Shown here: positions 52,645-61,071 of the stretch, piece after piece
Numbering within the stretch: the stretch's first letter is position 1
Layout: each line of letters starts with the position of its first letter
NCBI GenBank assembly: GCA_034669145.1
Contig: JAXDNY010000281.1
Span: 62,001-126,000 of the forward strand
DNA length: 64,000 nt
Direction: 5' to 3'
Source: PALSA-894 sp034669145
GTDB taxonomy: Bacteria > Pseudomonadota > Alphaproteobacteria > Rhizobiales > Xanthobacteraceae
The notes under the pieces: generated by a model
Seen by the model: the letters and a program-made list of their open reading frames with translations, nothing else
The model's database searches: none
What the model was told of the DNA's origin: nothing
Translations under genes and position numbers: made by a program

Positions 52645-53175
52645 CTACCGCTCACCAAAGTCCCCGGATTGTTGGCTGACATCGCCACCCCAGTCCTCCG
52701 GCAAAATTCCTCGCCGTACATATTGATGAAAAGACGAGTGAGGCCAATCGCTCACGCGTGAGACAAGGCCGTGCCTGACCGGATTGAAATGGATGTAGTC
52801 GACATGCCGCTCGAAATCCTTGTCATCGCGAATAGTGTGCTCCCAGAATCGGCGTTGCCAAAGTGCATACTCACCGTTCGGATGACGCCGTAGCTGACGG
52901 CCTGACTTCACCAGTGAATCCGTGAAGCGGCGCTTGATCAGGCTCAGACGATTGGAGAAATCGGCATCGCCTTCCGGCAGCGTCATCAGAACATGCAGGT
53001 GATCCGGCAACACCACGATCGCGTCGATCAGGAACGGATGTGCCTTCCGTGTTGTGCGGACGGCCGCACGCAACGCCTCGATGTTGTCGGTGAGATCGCG
53101 TGAGGATCGGTCGAAAAGCGTCGCTGTAAAGAAGTATGCGCCGCCTGCGACGAAGTTTCGCCGATATCGAACCAT
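52645..53175 (-). CDS. REP-associated tyrosine transposase (RAYT/TnpA-REP)
   Basis: A 176-residue single-strand transposase of the IS200/RAYT type, thought to move or spread REP hairpins. HUH motif: VVLPDHLHVLMTLP; catalytic tyrosine region DYIHFNPVRHGLV. Y1-transposase block RFWEHTIRDDKDF is present. ATG 53173-53175 is used rather than the earlier in-frame start that would run into the REP. REP hairpins with the same core flank it on both sides, the expected layout for this family. Confidence 0.9.
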   Translation of the reverse strand: MVRYRRNFVAGGAYFFTATLFDRSSRDLTDNIEALRAAVRTTRKAHPFLIDAIVVLPDHLHVLMTLPEGDADFSNRLSLIKRRFTDSLVKSGRQLRRHPNGEYALWQRRFWEHTIRDDKDFERHVDYIHFNPVRHGLVSRVSDWPHSSFHQYVRRGILPEDWGGDVSQQSGDFGER

Positions 53176-53188
53176 GCGAGGAGCATAT

Positions 53189-53219
53189 CCCGGCTTTCGC
53201 AACGCTCAAGCCGGGCTAC
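53189..53219. repeat. REP hairpin 3, right of the transposase
   Basis: CCCGGCTTTCGCAACGCTC then AAGCCGGGCTAC, 14 bases upstream of the transposase start. It matches hairpin 2 except in the loop, so both likely have one origin. Confidence 0.75.
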
Positions 53220-53248
53220 GAAATACGCTGATCTCGGCTACGGGCGTT

Positions 53249-56200
53249 TCACGCCACCACCGCCTCAGCCGGCGCACTCGCGGCGCGCTCGCGCACCAGC
53301 TTCGCGACGCCGACCATGTCGATCTTGCCGGTGCCGAGCACCGGGATCTTCTCCATCACGACGACCTCGGCCGGGACCATGAGGTCTGACGCGCCCTTGC
53401 CTTTGGCGAACGTCTGAAACTCGCCACGCGTCGCGCCCTTCTGCTGCGTCAGAAGGACCAGCCGCTCGCCCTTGCGCGGATCGGGCGCGGTGGCCACAGC
53501 CGACATCGCGTCGGGCCAGAGTTGCGCGGCCAGCATCTCCACGGCCGCGAGCGAAATCATCTCACCGCCGATCTTGGCAAAGCGCTTGGCCCGGCCTTTG
53601 ATGGTGACGAAACCCTGCGCGTCGATGGTCACGATATCGCCGGTGTCGTGCCAGCCCTCGTTGGTCGGTTCGATCACGCCGGGATTGTCGGCCTTGAGAT
53701 AGCCGAGCATCACGTTCGGGCCGCGCACATAGAGCCGCCCGCCTTCGTCCACGCCAGGCACCAGCTCGAGCCGCGGCTCCACACCGGGCATCAGGCGCCC
53801 GACGGTGCCGAACTTGTTGAACATCGGCGTGTTGAGCGCGAGCACCGGCGCGGTCTCGGTCACGCCGTAGCCTTCGAGGATGCGCAGGCCGAATTTTTCC
53901 ATGTAGGTGCGGCGCGTGGACTCCCGCACCGGCTCGGCGCCGGCCAGGATGTAGCGCAGCGAGCGGAAATCATACGGGTGCGCGGCGCGTGCGTAGCCGG
54001 CGAGGAACGTGTCGGTGCCGAACACGATCGTGGCGTTCACGCCGTAGATCAGCTCCGGCACGGTGCGGTAGTGCAGGGGAGAGGGATAGAGATAGATCGG
54101 CACGCCCGAGACGAGCGGCAGGATCGTGCCGGCGGTGAGCCCGAACGAGTGAAAAACGGGCAGCACATTGAACAGCTTGTCGCTGCGGCCGAAGTCGATG
54201 CGCGCGGCCGCCTGCGCGGCGTTCGCCAGCATGTTGCGGTGGGAGAGGACGACGCCCTTGGGCGTGCCTTCCGAGCCGGAGGTGAACAGGATCACCGCCG
54301 GATCGTCCGGCTTGCGCGCCACCAGCGGCTTCTTGTAGCCGAACAGTCCGCGCAGCTTGTCGCCGGTCGTCACGGTCGCGCGCACGTCCTCGAGATAGAT
54401 GACGTTCGCGGCCTGCGCGAGCTGCTCGGCCACCGCGCCGAGCTTGCCCTTCTCGATGAAGGCGCGCGAGGTGACGATGGTGGTCACTTCGGCGGCCTTG
54501 CAGGCGGCGAGAATGCTCGCCGCGCCCGCCGTGAAGTTGATCATCGCCGGCACGCGGCCGGCCGACATGACGCCGAGGATCGTCACCACCGCGCCGTTCG
54601 CGTTCGGCAGCATCACGCCGAGCGCCTTGCCCTCGGAGGCGAGCGGCTGGAGCTTCTTGCCGAGCACCGCGGCACCAAGCAGCAGGCGCTTGTAGGTCAG
54701 CGAGCCCGTCACCGGGTCTTCCACCGCGATGCGCTTCCAGCCATGCACTTCGGCCGCCTCGACCACGGCTTCCAGCACCGTACGGTCGGTCGATGTGGTG
54801 CGGAATATGAGATCGGACATGATCTCGTAGAGCGCCGCGCCGGCGGCCTGGCGGCGCCAGCGGCCTTTCAGGTGCTCGGCGACTTCGAGCTTCACCGGCG
54901 GCAGCACCGTGATGGTCACCTTCGGGAACCAGCGCCGATGGACTTGGGCACGCGAGAGGCGTGAGAACGGCGTTGCTTCGAGCCCGTCGATCTTCACCGG
55001 CACCACCATCGCGCCAGACTTGTCGGCGATCAGCCCGACGCCGTCATAGACTTTCATCAGGCTTCCCGTGACGGTGATGCGCCCCTCGGGGAAGATCACC
55101 AGCGGCTCGCCGGCCTTCACGGCGTTGATCAGCGTGCGCGTCGCCATCGGCTTGGAAGGATCGAGCGGCATCGCGCGCGTGAGCTTGAGGAACGGCTTCA
55201 CCCACCAGCGCTGCGCGATGTTGTAGTCGATCGCGAACACCGGCTCCTTGTCCATCAACGAGAGCGCGGCCGCGGCGTCGAGGAAGCTCACATGGTTGAG
55301 TGCGACGATCGGGTTCGGGCCGGCCTTCTCGAAGTTCTCCGCGCCCTTCACCTCCATGCGGTACATCGCGCGCAGCATGGTGGTGAGGAAATCGCGCAGG
55401 CCGTTCGCCGGCATGGTGCGGGCGATCCAGATCAGCGCCACGATATTCGCCGCACCGATCAGCAGGAACAGTTGCGGCAGGGTCACGCCGAACGACTGCA
55501 GCGCAGCAACGATCAGCGTGCCGCCGACGATGAAGGCCGCGTTGAGCACGTTGACGGCCGCGACCACGCGCGCGCGCTTGTCGGCGCCGGCCCAGGACTG
55601 CACCGCCGCGAACGACGGCACGATGAACAGGCCGCCCGCGATTGCGAGTCCTGCGAAATCGATCGCGATGCGGATACCTCTCCACGAGGTGAACACCTCG
55701 GTGACGCTGGCGGTCGCCGCCTGCGTCACGCCGTAGGTGGCGAAACCGAGGTCGAGTGCGAACACGCCGAGCATCAGGGCGCCGACCAGCGTGGGGAAGA
55801 GCACGATGCGCCCGTGTGCAATCCAGGCCGCGAGGCCGGAGCCGATCGCAATCGCGATGGAGAAGACCGCGAGGAACACGGTGACGACTTCTTCCGTGCC
55901 GCCGAGCACGGTCTTCACCAGCGGCGGCATCAGCGACAGCGCAACCGCGCCGACCAGCCAGAACCAGCTCGTGACCAGGCCGCCCCACCACAGGCGGTGG
56001 TCGATCCAGAGATCCTTCAGCAGCGCCCCGGTCGAACGCGCGATGTTGGGGTCGACCTTGAGATTGGGCGCACCCTCGCCGGTGCGCGGGATCAGCAGGC
56101 TTGCACCCCAACAGAGCAGCGCGAACACCATGATCATCGCGCCGAAGTAGCCGGGATGATTGCCTTCCTTGGCGGCGAGCCCGCCGACGATGGTGCCGAG

Positions 56201-56659
56201 CAGGATCGCCATGAAGGTTGCGCCCTCCACCAGCGCGTTGCCGGCGGGCAGTTCTTCCTTCTTCAGGTGATCGGGCAGGATGCCGTATTTGATCGGTCCG
56301 AACAGCGTGGCGATGATGCCGAACAGCAACAGTGTGACGAACATGATCGGCACGGAATGAAGCCAGAAGCCGACGACGCCGAGCGCCGAAACGCCGATTT
56401 CGGCAAACTTCACGCGTTGCGCGATGATCGCCTTGTCAAAGCGGTCGGCAAGCTGACCGCCAAGGCCGGAGAGAAAGAAGAACGGCCCGATGAACACGGC
56501 CGCCGTGAGCGTGATCAGCGCCTCGCGGTTGGCGATGCCGGGGGCGAACAGGATCAGGAACACCAGCGCGTTCTTCAGGAAATTGTCGTTGAACGCCGAG
56601 AAGAACTGGCACCAGAACAAGGGCGCGAAGCGCCGGGACGTCATCAGCGAATTGGACAT
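53249..56659 (-). CDS. aas: MFS/LplT - PlsC acyltransferase - acyl-ACP synthetase fusion (Aas-like)
   Basis: A 1136-residue fusion protein. The first ~400 residues form an MFS-like lysophospholipid transporter (LplT-type, starting FAPLFWCQFFSAFNDNFLKN). A PlsC acyltransferase follows, with the catalytic NHVSFLD and FPEGRIT motifs around residues 460-540, and then an AMP-binding acyl-ACP/CoA synthetase (VILFTSGSEGTPKGVVLSHRN near 830). In E. coli the functions are split between LplT and Aas, which retake and reacylate lysophospholipids. Fusion of all three is common in alphaproteobacteria. ATG 56657-56659 has no close competitor. Confidence 0.9.
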   Translation of the reverse strand: MSNSLMTSRRFAPLFWCQFFSAFNDNFLKNALVFLILFAPGIANREALITLTAAVFIGPFFFLSGLGGQLADRFDKAIIAQRVKFAEIGVSALGVVGFWLHSVPIMFVTLLLFGIIATLFGPIKYGILPDHLKKEELPAGNALVEGATFMAILLGTIVGGLAAKEGNHPGYFGAMIMVFALLCWGASLLIPRTGEGAPNLKVDPNIARSTGALLKDLWIDHRLWWGGLVTSWFWLVGAVALSLMPPLVKTVLGGTEEVVTVFLAVFSIAIAIGSGLAAWIAHGRIVLFPTLVGALMLGVFALDLGFATYGVTQAATASVTEVFTSWRGIRIAIDFAGLAIAGGLFIVPSFAAVQSWAGADKRARVVAAVNVLNAAFIVGGTLIVAALQSFGVTLPQLFLLIGAANIVALIWIARTMPANGLRDFLTTMLRAMYRMEVKGAENFEKAGPNPIVALNHVSFLDAAAALSLMDKEPVFAIDYNIAQRWWVKPFLKLTRAMPLDPSKPMATRTLINAVKAGEPLVIFPEGRITVTGSLMKVYDGVGLIADKSGAMVVPVKIDGLEATPFSRLSRAQVHRRWFPKVTITVLPPVKLEVAEHLKGRWRRQAAGAALYEIMSDLIFRTTSTDRTVLEAVVEAAEVHGWKRIAVEDPVTGSLTYKRLLLGAAVLGKKLQPLASEGKALGVMLPNANGAVVTILGVMSAGRVPAMINFTAGAASILAACKAAEVTTIVTSRAFIEKGKLGAVAEQLAQAANVIYLEDVRATVTTGDKLRGLFGYKKPLVARKPDDPAVILFTSGSEGTPKGVVLSHRNMLANAAQAAARIDFGRSDKLFNVLPVFHSFGLTAGTILPLVSGVPIYLYPSPLHYRTVPELIYGVNATIVFGTDTFLAGYARAAHPYDFRSLRYILAGAEPVRESTRRTYMEKFGLRILEGYGVTETAPVLALNTPMFNKFGTVGRLMPGVEPRLELVPGVDEGGRLYVRGPNVMLGYLKADNPGVIEPTNEGWHDTGDIVTIDAQGFVTIKGRAKRFAKIGGEMISLAAVEMLAAQLWPDAMSAVATAPDPRKGERLVLLTQQKGATRGEFQTFAKGKGASDLMVPAEVVVMEKIPVLGTGKIDMVGVAKLVRERAASAPAEAVVA

Positions 56660-56701
56660 TGGTGATTCCTCTCAGGGCGTGAATGGTAGCGAAACTCTCT
56701 G

Positions 56702-56824
56702 CTGTCGTCCCGGCCAAGCACTGCGAAGCGGTGCGCGAGCCGGGACCCAGTAACCACCGTCGTCTCGATTGGGCCAGGTGGATGGATGGGTCCCGGGTCT
56801 CCCTTCGGTCGCCCGGGACGACAG
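56702..56824. repeat. Large dispersed-type inverted repeat
   Basis: Outer arms CTGTCGTCCCGG (56702-56713) and CCGGGACGACAG (56813-56824) are perfect complements; inner arms CCGGGACCCA (56740-56749) and TGGGTCCCGG (56787-56796) pair too, giving a nested hairpin of ~120 bases. Such GC-rich elements are scattered through many rhizobial genomes. It fills the gap between the fusion acyltransferase and the YiaA-like gene. Confidence 0.72.
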
Positions 56825-56832
56825 TGGTGCAC

Positions 56833-57117
56833 TCACTCCTTGCCGCGTTCGATCTCCATCAGCAGGCGCTCGGCGCGGGCATCCTCGATGCGGTTCACGA
56901 ACCGGGAGCTCTCGTGCACGTCGCGCAGCGTCTTGGTCATGGTGATGCAGGACTGCACCAGCAGCGCCGCACCCATCGCGAAGTAGGCTTTGATCCAGAT
57001 GTCGATCGGGGCGAACAGGATGCCGAAGCCGACCATCGCCACGGAGGCGACGAACGACGCGTAGGTGAAGGTGATCCAGGCGCCGGAATGGCCGCTGGTC
57101 TGTGCTTGGGTGGTCAT
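56833..57117 (-). CDS. YiaA/YiaB-family small inner membrane protein
   Basis: A 94-residue protein with two membrane segments (WITFTYASFVASVAMVGFGILF and WIKAYFAMGAALLVQSCITM) and a basic/acidic tail (VHESSRFVNRIEDARAER). It matches the YiaA/YiaB-like family, of unknown function. It is downstream of the PspA-like gene on the same strand with 36 bases between, so the two may form a membrane-stress operon. The GC-rich inverted repeat follows it. Confidence 0.86.
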   Translation of the reverse strand: MTTQAQTSGHSGAWITFTYASFVASVAMVGFGILFAPIDIWIKAYFAMGAALLVQSCITMTKTLRDVHESSRFVNRIEDARAERLLMEIERGKE

Positions 57118-57153
57118 GACTCTCTCCTGTGTCTGGGTTGCTTGGGTTCTGGT

Positions 57154-57858
57154 TCAGGCTACCGGCGCAGGCGCGCCAGTTTTTTGCTTGAGGCGGGCGA
57201 GCACGTCGGCGGCAGTCGGGCGCGTGCGCTTGCCGAAGCCCGCGGCTTCGAGCTTTTCCGCAACGCCCACCGGGTTTGCCTCGGCATCGAACGCTGCGTA
57301 GGCGTTGTCGGCCGCCGCATCCTCGGTCTGGCGTTCGCGCAAGCGGCACAAGGTCGCCTCCGCGTCGGCGAGCGCGGTAGCCCCGCTTGGGTTGCCGAAC
57401 CCGTGGCCGGCCTTGAGCCGCCGCACCGACTCGGCGGCAAGTGCGATGCGGCGCCCGCGTTCGAGTTCGGCCAGGCGCTGCCCGGACCGGCGCACCGCCG
57501 CCTTCAATCCCGCGATCTCGCGCGCGAAGGTCGCGCGCGCCTCGCGGATGGCGTCGCTGTCAGCTTCCATAACCGCGATCGCCTCGGCCGCCTCGGTGGC
57601 GAGTTCGTCGCTGCCGCCGCCAAGCGCCGCGACCGCGCGTTCTTCGAGGTCGGCGATGCGGGCAAGCGTCGTCTCGAGGCGCTTCCCCTCGGCTTCGTCC
57701 TGCGCAATCGCCACCGCCAACGCGCGCTTGGCGCGCTCGATGCCGGCCGCGGAATCGCGGATCTGCTGGTCGAGGATCAGCAGTGCGCTGCGATCGGCGA
57801 ATTCTTCCTCGGCACGGAACGCCGCGCCGCGGAACAGGGTCAAAATGGTCTTGAGCAT
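57154..57858 (-). CDS. PspA/IM30-like coiled-coil protein
   Basis: A 234-residue, almost fully helical protein. The N terminus MLKTILTLFRGAAFRAEEEFAD resembles PspA/IM30 membrane-associated phage-shock proteins, and repeated Glu/Arg/Ala heptads fill residues 20-190 (ERAKRALAVAIAQDEAEG, LEERAVAALGG). PspA proteins bind the inner membrane under stress. ATG 57856-57858 is chosen because the family begins there; eight upstream codons are unrelated. Three identical-type operators and a TetR gene lie directly upstream, suggesting TetR control. Confidence 0.85.
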   Translation of the reverse strand: MLKTILTLFRGAAFRAEEEFADRSALLILDQQIRDSAAGIERAKRALAVAIAQDEAEGKRLETTLARIADLEERAVAALGGGSDELATEAAEAIAVMEADSDAIREARATFAREIAGLKAAVRRSGQRLAELERGRRIALAAESVRRLKAGHGFGNPSGATALADAEATLCRLRERQTEDAAADNAYAAFDAEANPVGVAEKLEAAGFGKRTRPTAADVLARLKQKTGAPAPVA

Positions 57859-57875
57859 GGCTCTCTCCGGTGTTA

Positions 57876-57946
57876 TGAACAACGTTCACGAACGGTTTGT
57901 ATCCCGAAACGTGAACAAGGTTCAAGATAAATTTGAACGCTGTTCA
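57876..57946. promoter_or_regulatory. Three TGAAC-N3-GTTCA operators, TetR/pspA-like divergent region
   Basis: Perfect half-site pairs at 57876-57888 (centre AAC), 57912-57924 (AAG) and 57934-57946 (GCT). They occupy the 104-base gap between the divergent pspA-like and tetR genes, so a dimeric TetR can repress both. Spacing between site starts is 36 and 22 bases. Confidence 0.8.
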
Positions 57947-57962
57947 AGCTTATGGTTAATCA

Positions 57963-58589
57963 ATGGTTTATGAGGCGAAAGCGGTCGTCCGCCGCCGCAA
58001 ATTGAGGGAGGCGCTGATCGCGGCCGCCGAGGGCACGATCGAGCGCGAGGGCCTGCGCGGCATGAAGGCGCGCGAGCTCGCCATCAAGGTCGGCTGCTCG
58101 GTCGGGGCGATCTACAACGTCTTCGCCGATCTCGACGACATGATCTTCGCCGTGAACGCGCTCACGCTCGAACAACTCGAGAAGACGCTCACCGTAGCGG
58201 GCGGGGATAACGCCGACCCGCAAGGGGGCGCGATCAAGACCCTCGTCCATCTGGGCCTCGCCTACACGGACTACGCGGCGGAAAACACACGGCGCTGGCG
58301 CGTGCTGTTCGATCATCGCTTGCCCGAAAACAAGGAGGTTCCCACCTGGTACATGGCGAACCTCGCGCGCCTGTTCGTCTATATCGAGGAGCCGCTGCGC
58401 AAGCTCGCGCCCGCGCTGTCGCCGATTCGCCGCGCGTTGCTCGCGCGCTCGCTGTTTTCCGCCGTGCACGGCATCGTGCTGATCGGGCTGGAGGAAAAGC
58501 TGCAGCACCTGCCGCTGCCCGTGCTGCGCGAGCAGGTGACCGTGATGATCGAGGCGATGGGGAGGGGGTTGGCGCAGGACGCAAAATGA
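57963..58589 (+). CDS. TetR-family transcriptional regulator
   Basis: A 208-residue TetR repressor: helix-turn-helix at residues ~12-55 (RRKLREALIAAAEGTIEREGLRG, then CSVGAIYNVFADLDD), then an all-helical ligand domain (YTDYAAENTRRWRVLFDHRL, FSAVHGIVLIGLEEKL). ATG 57963 is preceded by a gap holding three TGAAC-N3-GTTCA palindromes, the likely operators for itself and the divergent pspA-like gene. The ligand is unknown; a membrane or lipid signal fits the neighbour. Confidence 0.93.
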   Translation: MVYEAKAVVRRRKLREALIAAAEGTIEREGLRGMKARELAIKVGCSVGAIYNVFADLDDMIFAVNALTLEQLEKTLTVAGGDNADPQGGAIKTLVHLGLAYTDYAAENTRRWRVLFDHRLPENKEVPTWYMANLARLFVYIEEPLRKLAPALSPIRRALLARSLFSAVHGIVLIGLEEKLQHLPLPVLREQVTVMIEAMGRGLAQDAK

Positions 58590-58668
58590 AAATGCCCGGC
58601 CGTCAGTGCGTTCACGCCCGTCTTCGACGGGCTATGCCGGGCATCTCAACTCTGGAATTCGTGGGAAC

Positions 58669-59808
58669 TTACCGCTGCTGTTGCTGTTGCTGTTGCTGCT
58701 GCACATTCGACGCCTGCGCCGGCGGCGACCCCGGCAGCACCACGACGCGGGTGCCGACCTGCACGCGGCTGTAGAGATCCGCGATGTCGTCGTTGGTCAG
58801 GCGAATACAGCCCGAGGACACGTATTTCCCGATCGTCGAGGGCTGGTTCGTGCCGTGGATGCGGTAGAGCGTCTTGCCGAGATAGAGCGCGCGAGCGCCG
58901 AGCGGATTGCCTTCGCCGCCCGCCATGAAGCGCGGCAGATAGGGCTGGCGCTCGATCATCTCGGCCGGCGGATGCCAGTCGGGCCACTCGGCCATGCGCG
59001 CGACGCGTTCCGCGCCCGCCCAGGTGAAGCCTTCGCGCCCGACGCCGATGCCGTAGCGCATCGCCTGCCCGTTACCGAGCACGAGATAGAGGAACGTATT
59101 TGACGTATCGATCACGAGCGTGCCGGCGGGCTCCGGCGATTGGAAGTTGACGATCTGGCGCTTGAACTGCGGAGCAAGCTCGAACTTGCCTTCCTCAGGC
59201 TGATCCTCGGGCGGAAGCGTTGCGACCGTGTTCGGCCGCACCGCGCCAGTGATCTCGCGCGAAGGCCGCTGCCCGGGTGCGAGCTGCATCGGACTCTGCT
59301 GGTCCTGATAGGCGGCGGGCGGAGCCGCGCCATACGCGGGCTGGTTCGGCGCATAGCCGGGCTGTGGGGCGGCGCCATAGCTTTCCGGCTGGCCGCTGCC
59401 GAGCGGCGCGCGGCCGTAGGTGGGCGGCGGATAGGCCGGCGGATACGCCTCGGGGGTGCGGTCGCCATAGACCACGCCCGGCGGGCGCGCGCCGTAGCCC
59501 GGGCCGGAATCGCGCGGTGCCGGAAGGGCTTCGCGCTGCATGGGTGGCGCCATGCGCTGCCCGCGCGGGTCGTTCGGGAAGACGTAGCCGCCCGGCGGCG
59601 GCGGATAACTTCCCGGTGCCGCGCGCAGGTGCGGCGGCAGGTCGTCATCGTCGTCATCCGGGATCGCGGCGCCGGGAACCGGCCGATAGGGCGGGTAAAC
59701 CTGTGTGTTTGCCGGGGGATAGTAGGTCGGCGGGTAGGGCTGCGCCTGCGCGACTTCGAACGCCGCAAGCCCGCCGAGCAGCAGGCCAAAGGCCGAACGC
59801 AAGATCAT
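58669..59808 (-). CDS. L,D-transpeptidase (YkuD family), secreted
   Basis: A ~379-residue periplasmic L,D-transpeptidase that links peptidoglycan or anchors proteins to it. A signal peptide (ILRSAFGLLLGGLAAFEVAQA) is followed by a long Pro/Tyr/Gly-rich linker (residues ~25-185). The catalytic YkuD domain has HGTNQPSTIGKYVSSGCIRLTNDDIADLY, with the active-site cysteine in SGCIR and its histidine in IHGTN. The protein ends with nine glutamines and arginine, encoded by a CAG/CAA tract. ATG 59806-59808 is chosen for the signal peptide; the frame is open 27 codons earlier. Confidence 0.92.
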   Translation of the reverse strand: MILRSAFGLLLGGLAAFEVAQAQPYPPTYYPPANTQVYPPYRPVPGAAIPDDDDDDLPPHLRAAPGSYPPPPGGYVFPNDPRGQRMAPPMQREALPAPRDSGPGYGARPPGVVYGDRTPEAYPPAYPPPTYGRAPLGSGQPESYGAAPQPGYAPNQPAYGAAPPAAYQDQQSPMQLAPGQRPSREITGAVRPNTVATLPPEDQPEEGKFELAPQFKRQIVNFQSPEPAGTLVIDTSNTFLYLVLGNGQAMRYGIGVGREGFTWAGAERVARMAEWPDWHPPAEMIERQPYLPRFMAGGEGNPLGARALYLGKTLYRIHGTNQPSTIGKYVSSGCIRLTNDDIADLYSRVQVGTRVVVLPGSPPAQASNVQQQQQQQQQR

Positions 59809-60124
59809 CTGCGGAAACTCCCCGAGCCACGGCCATCCCAACCGCGCCCAATCTATGCGGGCAAGTTGGGGCAGGATGAAGGCGTTCACAGCATACGAAT
59901 TTGGCTAATGATCGGTAAACGGCCGGCTGCTCGTAGCAGGGGCATTGCTCGGCGGCGAGCGCGGTCCGAGGTGCGATGATCAGGACAAGGTCGGAGACGA
60001 CGCGCGCATTCTCGATGGCCGAGCATCGTGAACCGAGCCGCCGACCACACGGTCTGATCGGTGGCTCGTCAATTCACAGTTGCCGCTGTACAATGCGCGC
60101 TGCGGCAAACCGGGGAGCGACATC
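59809..60124. other. Divergent intergenic region, nothing recognised
   Basis: About 316 bases between the L,D-transpeptidase start and the small secreted protein start. It should hold both promoters; no repeat or RNA is evident. Confidence 0.5.
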
Positions 60125-60394
60125 ATGCAACAGATATCCAGAGCCGTTGTGCTGGTGGCGGCATTGATTGCGATGACGGATCTTGCGACTGCGCGGGACG
60201 CGCGGTCCGGGGCACGGCAGCCGGATTTCTCGACGTGTTCGAGCGCCCGCCATGCCTGTGTGGTCGGCACGGCGCGCCGCGGTCACAGCCAGGGCGGATG
60301 CGAACGGGCCTACCGGACGTGCATGGCGAGCGGCACGTGGGATACCTATGACGGCATGTACGGCCGCCGCGTGTCGGGGCTTGCGCGGCGCTGA
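60125..60394 (+). CDS. Small secreted cysteine-containing protein
   Basis: An 89-residue protein. ATG 60125 gives a signal peptide (ISRAVVLVAALIAMTDLATA) and a ~65-residue mature part with four cysteines (STCSSARHACVVG, GGCERAYRTCMAS), as in small periplasmic proteins of rhizobia. I do not recognise the family. The earlier in-frame start at 60080 lacks the signal pattern. It stands alone between divergent genes. Confidence 0.7.
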   Translation: MQQISRAVVLVAALIAMTDLATARDARSGARQPDFSTCSSARHACVVGTARRGHSQGGCERAYRTCMASGTWDTYDGMYGRRVSGLARR

Positions 60395-60485
60395 GCGCGG
60401 CGCCGTCGCGAAGCGAAGGTGGGCGTGCGAGACGAAGCAATCGTTCGGCCGAATGCGCTCCCCGACGAGAGCGGATCATGCATGC

Positions 60486-61055
60486 CTATTGAATCAATCT
60501 TCCAAAATCTTCGGGCGGCTTGTAGGGCGTTGGACCGCCTTTTTTCTCTAGGTTCTGAAACTGCTCGGCTTGCTTTCGCTCCACCGCCCGAATGATAACG
60601 TCAGCTTGGAGCTCCGCGAGTTGATGGTCACTCTTTACGATCTGAAGCATCCGGAGAGTTATGTACGTCACAGTAAGAGCAATTGAAGCTGAAATGGCGG
60701 CATCCAAATAATTCGAAGCCGCCTCAAAGGCAGGCATTGTTTTGACGACGTCAGCCAACGGTTTGCCGACAATCAGCAAGAACATCCCGATAAGCACGAG
60801 CAGAATAAGGGCTCGCAGTGATCGCATGATCTGGCTCATCGCTGCTGCCAGGTTGCGAATCTCCTCAACCTCATAGTGATCCGGATTATTGAAGGGCATT
60901 GGTCTGGCGAGACGCACCAATACCCCTGCAGCAATTACTGACATAGCCACCAGAAGCGCCTGCTTGGACCCGTCCCAGAAGGTAACAGTTACAAACTGAG
61001 CCGCGATTGCCGCAGCGATCACCGGGAAGATCAGATTCCGCCAATAGACCATCAT
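60486..61055 (-). CDS. Four-TM membrane protein, partner of upstream gene
   Basis: A 189-residue protein with four hydrophobic segments (IFPVIAAAIAAQFVTVTF, LLVAMSVIAAGVLV, LILLVLIGMFLLIVG, AISASIALTVTYITLRML) and a ~50-residue basic/charged tail (SDHQLAELQADVIIRAVERKQAEQF). I do not recognise the family. It follows the 350-residue cytosolic protein gene by 16 bases, an operon. In defence islands such cytosolic sensor plus membrane effector pairs are common, but no motif proves this here. Confidence 0.68.
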   Translation of the reverse strand: MMVYWRNLIFPVIAAAIAAQFVTVTFWDGSKQALLVAMSVIAAGVLVRLARPMPFNNPDHYEVEEIRNLAAAMSQIMRSLRALILLVLIGMFLLIVGKPLADVVKTMPAFEAASNYLDAAISASIALTVTYITLRMLQIVKSDHQLAELQADVIIRAVERKQAEQFQNLEKKGGPTPYKPPEDFGRLIQ

Positions 61056-61071
61056 GGCGTTCTATATATGT

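Noticed and set aside
53522..56665. Long open frames on the plus strand within the acyltransferase fusion gene
   Set aside because: GC-rich antisense shadows of an intact 1136-codon gene with many conserved motifs.
59140..59979. 279-codon plus-strand frame
   Set aside because: Antisense to the L,D-transpeptidase; arginine-rich shadow.
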